From: an uncultured Alphaproteobacteria bacterium
GTDB lineage: Bacteria > Pseudomonadota > Alphaproteobacteria > Rhodobacterales > Rhodobacteraceae
Reading direction: 5' to 3'
Length of the DNA: 42,963 nt
Assembly: GCA_902537415.1 (NCBI GenBank)
Contig: CACBBC010000015.1
Coordinates: forward strand, 1 to 42,963
Below are positions 18,175 through 25,980 of this stretch, piece by piece (the stretch's first letter is position 1; every line of letters starts with the position of its first letter). Position numbers and translations under genes: made by a program. The notes beneath the pieces were generated by a model. That model was given only the letters and a program-made list of their open reading frames with translations, had not been told where the DNA came from and did no database searches.

Positions 18175-18538
18175 CTTCAACTACCATGTAGTTTTCTGGT
18201 GGGACCCTAGCTAGTGATTGTTTTTTAAACGCTGCAGGGCGTTCTGAGAACCGGATTTTACCATCTCTTGTTTTTTTATATAATGTAAATCCAGATAAAA
18301 TATCAGCTTCGTCTTGATCAGGGGTTAAGTTGCCAATTACATAAGTCCATTTATTTTTATTTGTCAGACTCAGAGTGCAACCATTAGAGCATCCTGCCAA
18401 ACATTTAACAGGTTTTATATTCATCTTGCTGTTCAACCGTTTTAGGTTGTCATAGAGTATCTTTCCAGGACGTGGTTCAACAGCTTCACCATTTTTTTTG
18501 CATGTAATGCAAACATATAAAATATCATCGGATTCCAA
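18167..18538 (-). CDS. DUF1636 family cysteine-rich (ferredoxin-like) protein
   Basis: 123-residue protein of the DUF1636 family, which resembles thioredoxin-like [2Fe-2S] ferredoxins. Cysteines are at 10 and 13 (VCITC) and at 46, 50 and 54 (KCLAGCSNGC), suggesting bound Fe-S or another metal. The start is a TTG at 18538, preceded by a strong AAGGAGGAA 5 bases away; no in-frame ATG lies nearby, and an ATG at 18528 is out of frame. It is the first gene after the cobalamin riboswitch and overlaps cobW by 8 bases. Its biochemical role is unknown; position suggests cobalt handling, electron delivery for cobalt reduction, or metal sensing, all inference. Confidence 0.85.
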   Translation of the reverse strand: MESDDILYVCITCKKNGEAVEPRPGKILYDNLKRLNSKMNIKPVKCLAGCSNGCTLSLTNKNKWTYVIGNLTPDQDEADILSGFTLYKKTRDGKIRFSERPAAFKKQSLARVPPENYMVVEDE

Positions 18539-18540
18539 TT

Positions 18541-18550
18541 ATTCCTCCTT
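18541..18550 (-). promoter_or_regulatory. strong ribosome binding site of the DUF1636 gene
   Basis: On the minus strand the sequence AAGGAGGAAT lies 5 bases before the TTG at 18538. It is the best Shine-Dalgarno match seen in the window and fixes the TTG as the start. It follows the riboswitch region closely, so it is a likely target of B12-dependent sequestration. Confidence 0.7.
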
Positions 18551-18557
18551 ATTGGAA

Positions 18558-18609
18558 AACGGGATCAAAAAAACAATATCTAACTGTTTTCAGACACGAA
18601 TATCCCGTT
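18558..18609 (-). promoter_or_regulatory. long-loop hairpin in the riboswitch expression platform
   Basis: Perfect 8-base arms AACGGGAT and ATCCCGTT (18558-18565 and 18602-18609) are separated by 36 bases. The loop contains a small CTG-AAAA-CAG hairpin and a run of seven T in the sense strand. It lies between the B12 box and the ribosome site of the DUF1636 gene. The position fits the regulatory element of a cobalamin riboswitch. I cannot tell whether it acts at termination or at translation: there is no clean GC-stem plus U-run terminator, and the ribosome site is just downstream. Confidence 0.5.
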
Positions 18610-18612
18610 CGC

Positions 18613-18795
18613 TCTTTTTTTTTTACTGGCAGGTCTCCCGGCTATTAAAAGTAAAGCACAGCTTTATGAATACCAACTTCCCAAGATTATTTCTCAGTGT
18701 TAATATTCTCTTTTATTTACGGTCGCGGGTACGGCTACGATTTGCTTTTTAGTCTTTTTCGCATTCCCATTTAACCAAAAAAAAGGACCAGTTAA
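18613..18795 (-). ncRNA. cobalamin riboswitch (RF00174-like aptamer)
   Basis: Read on the minus strand, the region shows cobalamin aptamer landmarks in the right order: GGTTAAATGGGAAT near the 5' side (about 18778-18765), GTACCCGCGACCGTAA (about 18733-18718), CTTGGGAAGTTGG in the middle, and the B12 box AGCCGGGAGACCTGCC at 18643-18628. The flanks (CCTTTTTTTTGG and CCAGTAAAAAAAAAG) can pair as an A/U-rich P1 stem. It lies 5' of DUF1636-cobW-cobN and should repress the whole minus-strand operon when adenosylcobalamin or a related form is bound. The exact ends are approximate. Confidence 0.93.
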
Positions 18796-18801
18796 TTACT
18801 A

Positions 18802-18830
18802 GTTGAGCAGTAAAAATATGCACTTGTCAA
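18802..18830 (-). promoter_or_regulatory. candidate promoter for the riboswitch-led cob operon
   Basis: A perfect -35 hexamer TTGACA lies on the minus strand at 18830-18825. Spacing of 17-18 bases puts the -10 position at about 18807-18801 (CTCAAC or TCAACT), a poor match to TATAAT. The implied start near 18795 coincides with the 5' edge of the aptamer, which supports the call. The same 54-base stretch must also serve divergent cobO. Confidence 0.4.
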
Positions 18831-18843
18831 GAGGATAAAAAAA

Positions 18844-19449
18844 ATGTCTGAAAACGAAAAACATAATGAAAAAATGAAGAGGCTGAAGACTTCGAAGCAA
18901 AAAATTTTCGCAAAAAAAACGCTAAAAAAAGGCCTAATAATTGTTCATACTGGAACAGGTAAAGGAAAGAGTACTGCTGCCTTTGGCATGGTTTTTAGAG
19001 GTATTGCACATGGTATGCCATGTGCAGTTATTCAATTTATAAAGGGCGCGATGGCAACCGGCGAGCGTGACCTGATCCAAAAGTACTTTCACGAATTTTG
19101 TGAATTCCATACTCTTGGAGATGGATTTACTTGGGATACCCAAGATAAAGAAAAAGATATTGAATCTGCAAAAAAGGCATGGGGTAAAGCTAAGGAACTT
19201 ATCCTGGATAAGGAAAAAAAGATAATTTTACTTGATGAAATCAATATAGCGCTCAGATATGGTTACATCGAAATCGATGATGTTGTAACTTTTTTAAAAG
19301 AAAAAAAACCTGAGATGTCTCACGTAATACTCACGGGAAGGAATGCTGATGAGAAGTTAATCAATATTGCAGACCTGGTAACAGATATGACCTTGGTTAA
19401 GCACCACTTTCGAAATGGCGTAATGAGTCAAGAAGGTATAGAATTTTAA
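18844..19449 (+). CDS. cobO: cob(I)yrinic acid a,c-diamide adenosyltransferase
   Basis: Corrinoid adenosyltransferase of the CobO/BtuR type, which attaches the 5'-deoxyadenosyl group from ATP to Co(I) corrinoids. The 201-residue protein has a lysine-rich N-terminal extension of about 30 residues, the P-loop HTGTGKGKSTAAFG, then VIQFIKGAMATGERDL, GDGFTWDTQD, LLDEINIALRYGY and VILTGRNA. The ribosome site GAGGA lies 8 bases before the ATG. It is transcribed away from the riboswitch, so it is not controlled by that RNA. cobQ follows after 2 bases. Confidence 0.96.
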   Translation: MSENEKHNEKMKRLKTSKQKIFAKKTLKKGLIIVHTGTGKGKSTAAFGMVFRGIAHGMPCAVIQFIKGAMATGERDLIQKYFHEFCEFHTLGDGFTWDTQDKEKDIESAKKAWGKAKELILDKEKKIILLDEINIALRYGYIEIDDVVTFLKEKKPEMSHVILTGRNADEKLINIADLVTDMTLVKHHFRNGVMSQEGIEF

Positions 19450-19451
19450 CT

Positions 19452-20912
19452 ATGGGAAAAGCGCTAATGATTCAGGGGTGTGGTTCCAATGTTGGAAAAT
19501 CACTTTTAGTCGCTGGGCTTATAAGAGCGGCTAAGAAACGAGGCCTGCGGGTTGCTCCTTTTAAACCTCAGAATATGTCAAACAATGCTGCTATAACGGT
19601 GGACGGAGGAGAAGCTGGCAGAGCACAATCATTTCAAGCTTATGCAGCGGGTATTGATTTTCATTCCGACATGAATCCAGTTCTATTAAAACCAGAAAGC
19701 ATGATCGGGTCTCAGGTTATTTTGAATGGAAAAAAATATAAATCTCTGAAAGCACGGGAGTATTATTCTCATAAAGATAAATTTATAGGGATAGCGATAA
19801 ATAGTTTTAGGAATTTGGTTAATGACTATGAACTGGTCATTGCAGAAGGCGCAGGTAGTTTAGCAGAAGTTAATCTCAGAAAGGCTGATATTGCAAACAT
19901 GGGGTTTGCTTCAGTTTTGAGTGTTCCTGTAATAGTAGCAGCAGATATTGAAAGAGGCGGGGTTATTGCTCAGCTTATAGGTACAAAAGAAGTCCTTGAC
20001 CAAAACGACATGAACTTAATTGAAGGGTTCATTATAAATAAGTTTCGTGGAGACAAAAGTTTGTTTGATGATGGGGTTGCCTTCATTGAAAAGAAAACAG
20101 AGTGGAAGAGTTTTGGGGTTATGCCCTTCTTTGACAAGGCAAAATTATTTCCAGCAGAGGATAGTCAAGATCTCAAGAATAGTTTCGGCACCGGTAAGTG
20201 CGTAATTTCGGTCTTGAAGCTATCTCGTATTGCAAACTTTGATGATTTTGATCCTCTCAAAATTGACAATCGATTAAAATTACAATTTGTCGAACCTGGC
20301 AATCCTATACCAGCAGATACGAACTTGATTATAATACCAGGAACAAAGTCAACAATAGCTGACCTAAAATTTCTTAAATGCCAAGGTTGGGATATCGATA
20401 TTAAGGCGCATTACAGAAGAGGAGGTTCTATATTGGGAATTTGTGGCGGTTACCAAATTTTAGGTAACGAAATAATAGATGATCAAGGATATGACGGTAC
20501 ACCATCGAAAGCAAAAGGCCTTGGCCTCCTAAACGTCAAAACAAAAATGGGAAAAGAAAAGAATCTTGGAAAAAAAGAATTTACCAGCACTATAAATGGG
20601 AAAAAAATTTCTGGTTATGAAATACATCTGGGTATTACTTCTGGAAGTGATTGTAATAATCCCTTCGCCATTTTAGCCAACAGAAAAGATGGTGCAATAT
20701 CGTCTAATGGGCTCGTTATGGGCACCTATCTTCATGGCTTATTTTTTTCTGACGAATTTAGAAATAACTTTGTAGCTAAATTAAGTTCAGAAGAGAAAAA
20801 AGAAGAAATCTCTTTCCATGAGAGTATTGAATTTATTTTAGAGGAATTTGTGAGAGTAATAGAGGATAATCTTGATGTTGATTCCATATTATCTGTCGCC
20901 AGGAATATCTAA
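19452..20912 (+). CDS. cobQ: cobyric acid synthase (glutamine-hydrolysing)
   Basis: ATP- and glutamine-dependent amidation of the b, d, e and g side chains of adenosylcobyrinic acid a,c-diamide to cobyric acid. The 486-residue protein has the P-loop IQGCGSNVGKSLLVAGL, the PFKPQNMSNNAAIT segment and EGAGSLAEVNL in the ATPase half. The amidotransferase half has the nucleophile in GICGGYQILG (about residue 330) and the histidine in TYLHGLF. It is co-transcribed with cobO (2-base gap). Its stop codon directly abuts the stop codon of convergent cobC. Confidence 0.96.
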   Translation: MGKALMIQGCGSNVGKSLLVAGLIRAAKKRGLRVAPFKPQNMSNNAAITVDGGEAGRAQSFQAYAAGIDFHSDMNPVLLKPESMIGSQVILNGKKYKSLKAREYYSHKDKFIGIAINSFRNLVNDYELVIAEGAGSLAEVNLRKADIANMGFASVLSVPVIVAADIERGGVIAQLIGTKEVLDQNDMNLIEGFIINKFRGDKSLFDDGVAFIEKKTEWKSFGVMPFFDKAKLFPAEDSQDLKNSFGTGKCVISVLKLSRIANFDDFDPLKIDNRLKLQFVEPGNPIPADTNLIIIPGTKSTIADLKFLKCQGWDIDIKAHYRRGGSILGICGGYQILGNEIIDDQGYDGTPSKAKGLGLLNVKTKMGKEKNLGKKEFTSTINGKKISGYEIHLGITSGSDCNNPFAILANRKDGAISSNGLVMGTYLHGLFFSDEFRNNFVAKLSSEEKKEEISFHESIEFILEEFVRVIEDNLDVDSILSVARNI

Positions 20913-21893
20913 TTATTGATTGAGCGCCTGTCTAACTCTTGCCCACTCATACTTTGAAGTTGGAATGCCAAGTCTTACCCAGCTTTTAGAATAATCAAAA
21001 GTTCTAATCCAAATATAATGGGCTGCAAATTTCTCTTCAACTTCAACACAATTCGAAGTGGCATATGTATGAAATAAATTAGTTTTTCCAACTAATTTCC
21101 AATTTTTTGTATTACAAGCTCTGTGCAAAACATTACTCCCTTCAAGCAATATCTTTTCCATTTGAGATATCCAAGTTTTGTCATTGAGAGCAATTTTGCC
21201 AATTTCGGCTGCTAAGCTAGAAACCGGCCAAGGTCCTAACATTCCTCTTACCGATTTAATAAAATCAGAGGGGCCTGATACAAATCCAAGTCTTACGCCT
21301 GCTAAGCCAAAGAATTTTCCCAGTGAGTTAATTTGTATTACATTATCGAACTTTTGAATTCTTCTCGAAGAGAACATTTTAAAGCTTTCATCAATAATCA
21401 AAATTCTTACTTTTTTTGACAAATCGTCAAGTATCTCTTCGGCAATCACTTTACCCGTAGGATTATTAGGATTAACTATAATAGCAATATCACTAGAAGA
21501 TAGTTTTGAAACCTCAGATACTGTCTCCGCTTTAATTCCGGAACTTTTGAAAGCGTTTTCATACTCATTATATGTTGGCCCAAGTATAGCTACTGAATTA
21601 TAATTTTTTAAGCATATAGGTAAGAGGCTAATAATTTGTTGAGCCCCCTGAACAGCTGCGGTATCAGTGCCTTCTGCAACCTTATATGCTCTCGATGCAG
21701 CTTTCTCTAAACCCATCAAAAGCTTACTACTTGGTAAGTCTCTTAACTCGACCTTTACGCTTTCCTGCCATGGATATGAGGTTCTATTTATACCAGTAGA
21801 GAGGTCAATCCAATCTGCTCTTTGCCCTCCATATTTTTTTATGGCCAAGTCAATATCGCCTCCGTGTTGTATATTAAGACCCTTATTAACCAT
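20913..21893 (-). CDS. cobC: CobC/CobD: threonine-phosphate decarboxylase-like PLP enzyme
   Basis: PLP-dependent fold-type I protein of the alphaproteobacterial CobC / enterobacterial CobD type, linked to supplying the (R)-1-amino-2-propanol (phosphate) arm of cobalamin. The 326-residue protein begins with HGGDIDLAIKKYGG and IDLSTGINR. It has NPNNPTGK at 141-148, IDES near 170 (DES instead of the more common DEAF), and the PLP lysine Lys193 in NSLGKFFGLAGVRLG. It overlaps cbiB by 8 bases, and the pair acts in the same step. Unlike many cob genes here it is not downstream of the riboswitch. The Pseudomonas name cobC should not be confused with the enteric phosphatase CobC. Confidence 0.92.
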   Translation of the reverse strand: MVNKGLNIQHGGDIDLAIKKYGGQRADWIDLSTGINRTSYPWQESVKVELRDLPSSKLLMGLEKAASRAYKVAEGTDTAAVQGAQQIISLLPICLKNYNSVAILGPTYNEYENAFKSSGIKAETVSEVSKLSSSDIAIIVNPNNPTGKVIAEEILDDLSKKVRILIIDESFKMFSSRRIQKFDNVIQINSLGKFFGLAGVRLGFVSGPSDFIKSVRGMLGPWPVSSLAAEIGKIALNDKTWISQMEKILLEGSNVLHRACNTKNWKLVGKTNLFHTYATSNCVEVEEKFAAHYIWIRTFDYSKSWVRLGIPTSKYEWARVRQALNQ

Positions 21894-22857
21894 TCATGAA
21901 CCAAAAATTGAGAGCAAAGAGTATTACGTATATTTCAATAATAATATAAATATAATATTTAAGAGCTGTTGAGAGGTTTTCTTTGGCAGGTAAAGGGTGC
22001 CCAACGTTGATAGTAGGCTGTTCGATAAGTATGCCTTTTGATCGTTTTGGCCCAAGAAGAGATATCCCAAGAATGTACGCGAATGTTGCTTGTGGCCATC
22101 CAGCATTTGGAGAAGTGCTTGCTTTTGCATTCTTTAAAGAAAATAGAAATGTTTTAATTGGTTTAAGAGTTAGAAAACAAAAAAGAATAGAAGACAATCT
22201 CGCTGGCATCCAATTTACAAAGTCATCAACGTTAGCGCTAAACCAGCCAAAGTCTAAGAACTTATCGTTCTTATACCCTACCATACTGTCCAACGTATTT
22301 ATCGCTTTATAAAAAACTATTCCAGGAAGTCCAAAAAGAAATGCCCAAAATAAAGGAGCGATTATTCCATCAGACGTGTTCTCAGATAAGCTTTCAATGG
22401 CGCCACCACATATAGTATTTTCATCAGAATTTGTTAAGTCCCTACCGACTATTTTTGAGAGCGCTGCCCGAGAAGCAATTAAGTCTTTTTTGTCAAGCGC
22501 ATCCGCGACATCTTTAACATGTGTGTAGAGAGATTTAGTTGCTAAAAATGGCCAAATTAATAATGCTTGGATAACAAAACCATAATAAAAATTCAAAAGC
22601 ATTTGCTCTATCAAAAAAGCTATCGCTGTTATTGGAAACACGGTTAGAAAAAAAGTTAAAGCCCCAAGGAGTTTAAGTGATTTTTTCGAGTATTCTTTCT
22701 TATTTAGTGACTGCTCACAATATGATATTAATTTACCAATCCAAGTAACCGGATGCCCAATATTCTCGTAAATTTTTTCTGGCCACCCTATTACAATATC
22801 AAGAGTTAGGGCTATTAAGAGTATTAAGGGTATCATAAAATAAATTTCAGAGTACAT
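21886..22857 (-). CDS. cbiB: adenosylcobinamide-phosphate synthase (CbiB/CobD)
   Basis: Integral membrane enzyme that joins aminopropanol (phosphate) to adenosylcobyric acid. The 323-residue protein shows several hydrophobic segments: the N-terminal IPLILLIALTLDIVIGWP, the two around residues 65-115, one near 175, one near 230 and one at the C-terminus. Conserved CbiB segments are GHPVTWIGKLI, SKIVGRDLTN, GGAIESLSENTSDGIIAPLFW, YKAINTLDSMVGYKN and PNAGWPQATFAYILG. The ATG at 22857 is used; an ATG seven codons on is also possible, and neither has a clear ribosome site. It starts divergently from cobT with a 78-base gap. Confidence 0.95.
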   Translation of the reverse strand: MYSEIYFMIPLILLIALTLDIVIGWPEKIYENIGHPVTWIGKLISYCEQSLNKKEYSKKSLKLLGALTFFLTVFPITAIAFLIEQMLLNFYYGFVIQALLIWPFLATKSLYTHVKDVADALDKKDLIASRAALSKIVGRDLTNSDENTICGGAIESLSENTSDGIIAPLFWAFLFGLPGIVFYKAINTLDSMVGYKNDKFLDFGWFSANVDDFVNWMPARLSSILFCFLTLKPIKTFLFSLKNAKASTSPNAGWPQATFAYILGISLLGPKRSKGILIEQPTINVGHPLPAKENLSTALKYYIYIIIEIYVILFALNFWFMNG

Positions 22858-22935
22858 AGTAATAATCAGTTGTCTTTGCCTTTAAATTTTTATATCCAGA
22901 ATAAAGTCGTTTTAACACATCCGTATTGAGTTTTT

Positions 22936-23961
22936 ATGAAAAAATTAGAATTAGTCCACACTATAGGCGATATCTTTTATTTAGTAGATAGCGCACCAAC
23001 ATGGTCCAAAGAACTCAAAGAAAAAGCTGTTGAAAGACAAAAGAATTTGTTGAAACCAACCAATTCGCTAGGTCAGCTTGAAGACATAGCAGTTTTTCTG
23101 TCGTCTTGGGGCAAAAAGACTATGAAAGACATGGAGAAGATATCCACTATTGTATTTGCTGGTAATCATGGTGTTTGTAGACAATCAGTAAACCCATTTC
23201 CCCAAGAAGTTACTTTTCAGATGGTAGAAACGTTTAAATTAGGAAAAGCAGCAATAAATAAGATATGTGAATCAAACGAACTCAATCTCGAGGTTATCCC
23301 GATTGATCTAGAAAAACCGACGGCTGATATATCCATTGGACGCGCCATGGATGAGAGAGAGTTTATTCAGTCCTTCAACATAGGGTTGCGTGCAGTTTCA
23401 GAGAATATGGATCTAATAACATTGGGAGAAATGGGGATTGGTAACACAACAATTGCATCAGCATTATGTTATTACTTTTTTAATCATGATTTGAGTTCAT
23501 GGGTAGGACCAGGAACTGGCTCTAACCAAGATCAGGTGATACATAAGGCCGAAATAATTGAAAGAGCAGTAAAGACAAATCGGTCTGGTATTGTAAGACC
23601 TCTCGATGCAGGAGTATCCCTAGGCGGTAGAGAACAAGCAGCGATCTGTGGAGCTGTAGTAGCTGCGAAGCATTATTCGGTGCCAGTAATTTTAGATGGT
23701 TTTATTTGTACGGCAGCAGTATTACCGATTTTCTTCGAAAGGAAGGATATCCTTGATCATTGTTTAATTGGGCACTGCTCAAAGGAACCAGGGCATCAGT
23801 TGCTACTAAAGATGCTAAACAAAAAGCCTATTTTGCGCCTAGATATGGCCTTAGGGGAAGGGTCAGGTGCTGCCTTAGCTACCTCCATAGTCAAAGCGGC
23901 TTTCAAGTGCCATGTAGAAATGGCCACTTTTGAAGATGCAGGAGTTTCTGGAAAACAATAA
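22936..23961 (+). CDS. cobT: nicotinate-nucleotide-dimethylbenzimidazole phosphoribosyltransferase
   Basis: Makes alpha-ribazole 5'-phosphate from nicotinate mononucleotide and the lower ligand base, activating it for the nucleotide loop. The 341-residue protein has VFAGNHGVCRQSVNPFPQEV, GEMGIGNTTIASAL, LDAGVSLGGREQAAICGA, LDGFICTAAVLP, GHCSKEPGHQLLL and LGEGSGAALA, and it ends with MATFEDAGVSGK. These are full-length CobT landmarks. It corresponds to CobU of Pseudomonas denitrificans, not to the chelatase subunit CobT. It stands alone on the plus strand; no cobalamin synthase gene is next to it, though the two are often adjacent. Confidence 0.95.
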   Translation: MKKLELVHTIGDIFYLVDSAPTWSKELKEKAVERQKNLLKPTNSLGQLEDIAVFLSSWGKKTMKDMEKISTIVFAGNHGVCRQSVNPFPQEVTFQMVETFKLGKAAINKICESNELNLEVIPIDLEKPTADISIGRAMDEREFIQSFNIGLRAVSENMDLITLGEMGIGNTTIASALCYYFFNHDLSSWVGPGTGSNQDQVIHKAEIIERAVKTNRSGIVRPLDAGVSLGGREQAAICGAVVAAKHYSVPVILDGFICTAAVLPIFFERKDILDHCLIGHCSKEPGHQLLLKMLNKKPILRLDMALGEGSGAALATSIVKAAFKCHVEMATFEDAGVSGKQ

Positions 23962-23962
23962 G

Positions 23963-24481
23963 CTATGATTTCCAGCTAGTTATCCTTTGCATAATATTAT
24001 CCCCAAGAAAAATTTGATGATAAGCAACGCCAATGAGATGAATTATTATAAAGAGGTATAATATATTAACTAGAATTTTGTGAGCTATACCCAGATCGAT
24101 ATTGACAGTTGAAAAGGCTAAAAGACCGGTAATAGGAATAGCAAAAAGAATGAAGTAAACCCCCAAATGCACAAAAGTTGATACAAATTTCAATAGAGCA
24201 TTTGTTTTTTTTGTGGCGATAGGGACACCAAATTTTATTCTTAGAAAAATTCTAATAGTTATAAGTAAAAATATAAATATGCCTCCTAATATATGAATTT
24301 GACTATTGCTTGTATTTCCATTGTTGGTGTTGGCCTCATTACGAAGTGCTAGAAACTCTAAGGCAATTTTATCGCCAGTGATCATTTGTAACAGTATGAC
24401 AAAGACGGCGAGCCAATGTATGAGGATTTGAAATTTATTGTAATGGGTTGGAACAATTAAACTTTTACTTGCAAACATCAT
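23963..24481 (-). CDS. cytochrome b561-type diheme membrane protein
   Basis: 172-residue protein with four hydrophobic segments (about residues 20-38, 62-80, 98-120 and 132-152) and histidines in IHWLAV, SQIHILGG, FVHLGVY, IAHKIL and IIHLIGVAYH, as in the bacterial cytochrome b561 (CybB) family. Such proteins carry b hemes and pass electrons between quinone and other acceptors in the inner membrane. The start overlaps the selO stop in an ATGA arrangement, so it is coupled to selO. Its stop lies one base from the cobT stop on the other strand. The physiological partner is unknown. Confidence 0.85.
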   Translation of the reverse strand: MMFASKSLIVPTHYNKFQILIHWLAVFVILLQMITGDKIALEFLALRNEANTNNGNTSNSQIHILGGIFIFLLITIRIFLRIKFGVPIATKKTNALLKFVSTFVHLGVYFILFAIPITGLLAFSTVNIDLGIAHKILVNILYLFIIIHLIGVAYHQIFLGDNIMQRITSWKS

Positions 24482-25965
24482 GTCCCACAGAAAGTTTGAT
24501 GTACAACTTGGCTAGCTGCTGGTGGTTTATAGAACTCATCATGATTTTCCTTAATTTCGAAAGGCATAGTTAATAAATCACATAGAATATCAAAATCAGA
24601 AAAATCACCTTTTGTAGCTTTCCCAATAGCGTTCTCAACAAGATGGTTTCTCATGATAAAAGTAGGGTTACTTGAACTTAGAAATTCAATTGCCTCGGTT
24701 TTACTCTCGCTATTTTCCTGTAATAATTTTCTCCAGGCACCTAACCATTGACTAATAGCGTGCTGGTTCTCCTCATCCATATTTCTGAAATTGTTTAAGA
24801 AGATAGTGTCGTCTTCTTTAATTAGGGTTTCTTTGAGTGACTTAAAAGTCCCTGTAAAATCTGCTTTGCCAACCTCCATTAAATTGAGTAATTCGGAATA
24901 AAGCGAGCTTGTTTTTTTTGAGTAATTTTTAAACCCTAATTTGCGAGATGATAAAATATCTAGAGAAGCGTTAAAATTTTTATCAAAATCAAAAAGAATT
25001 TTTTCAACTACTTTTATCGCATCAGATGTATTCTTTGAAATTAAAAATAAAATGGTTTCTGCAAACCTGCTTAGGTTCCATGGAGCTACGCGTGATTGGT
25101 TAGAAAAAGCGTATCTTCCATACTGGTCGATTGAGCTAAAAACTTTATTTGCTTCATAAGAATCCATAAACGCACATGGCCCATAATCGATTGTCTCGCA
25201 AGATATGGAGGTATTATCTGTATTCATTACGCCGTGAATAAAACCAACTGAGTTCCATTGAGCAACTAAGCTAGCTTGACCTTTAACTATTCTCTCAAAA
25301 AATAATTCATATTTTTCCTTTTTGTCAGAGAGGTCTGGATGGCTTCTTTCAATCATAAAATCGGCTAACTTTCTTATATGGTCCTTCTGATTTCTTATTG
25401 CAAAAAACTCAAATGTACCAACTCTAACATGGCTTGTTGCAACTCTTGCAAGCATCGCTCCAGGAGAAACCTCTGCTCTAACAACCTTTTCCCCAGTTAA
25501 TAAAACAGCTAAAGACCTAGTGGTAGGAACTCCCAAATGATGCATGCTTTCTGAAATTAGGTACTCTCTAATTACTGGTCCTATTCCCGCTCTACCATCT
25601 CCTCCTCGAGAGAAGTATGTTTTTCCACTTCCTTTTAGTTGTATGTCTCGCCTCACACCATCTTGACAAATTTTGTCTCCCAGTAGAACTGCACGGCCAT
25701 CCCCTAATTGTGGCACCAAATGCCCGAATTGATGCCCTGCGTATGCTAGAGAAATAGAATTAGGAAGCGTTTTGGAATTTTTTCCACTTAGAAATTTAAG
25801 GCCAGATTGACTTTTTAAAAAACCAATATCGATGTTAAGCAAATCTGCTAATTGTTCATTAATCGTGATAACAGTGACATCAGGCATAGTCTCTGCCTCT
25901 GTATACCTGAAAAACTCTGGAGGCAGAGATGTGTATGTATTCTCCAAATTAATGGAATTCATCAT
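24478..25965 (-). CDS. selO: SelO/YdiU protein adenylyltransferase (pseudokinase fold)
   Basis: Member of the SelO (YdiU, formerly UPF0061) family, a pseudokinase-fold enzyme that transfers AMP to Ser/Thr/Tyr of target proteins and has been linked to redox homeostasis. The 495-residue protein has PPEFFRYTEAETMPDVTVI, LAYAGHQFGHLVPQLGDGRA, the glycine-rich LKGSGKTYFSRGGDGRA, FIHGVMNTDNTSISCETIDY and DYGPCAFMDSYEANKVFSSI. The C-terminal cysteine (Cys493, third from the end, FCGT) sits where eukaryotic SelO has selenocysteine. It lies 15 bases after the aminotransferase gene and overlaps the cytochrome b561 gene, suggesting a three-gene operon. Confidence 0.95.
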   Translation of the reverse strand: MMNSINLENTYTSLPPEFFRYTEAETMPDVTVITINEQLADLLNIDIGFLKSQSGLKFLSGKNSKTLPNSISLAYAGHQFGHLVPQLGDGRAVLLGDKICQDGVRRDIQLKGSGKTYFSRGGDGRAGIGPVIREYLISESMHHLGVPTTRSLAVLLTGEKVVRAEVSPGAMLARVATSHVRVGTFEFFAIRNQKDHIRKLADFMIERSHPDLSDKKEKYELFFERIVKGQASLVAQWNSVGFIHGVMNTDNTSISCETIDYGPCAFMDSYEANKVFSSIDQYGRYAFSNQSRVAPWNLSRFAETILFLISKNTSDAIKVVEKILFDFDKNFNASLDILSSRKLGFKNYSKKTSSLYSELLNLMEVGKADFTGTFKSLKETLIKEDDTIFLNNFRNMDEENQHAISQWLGAWRKLLQENSESKTEAIEFLSSSNPTFIMRNHLVENAIGKATKGDFSDFDILCDLLTMPFEIKENHDEFYKPPAASQVVHQTFCGT

Positions 25966-25980
25966 TAAATCTTCGTTCGG

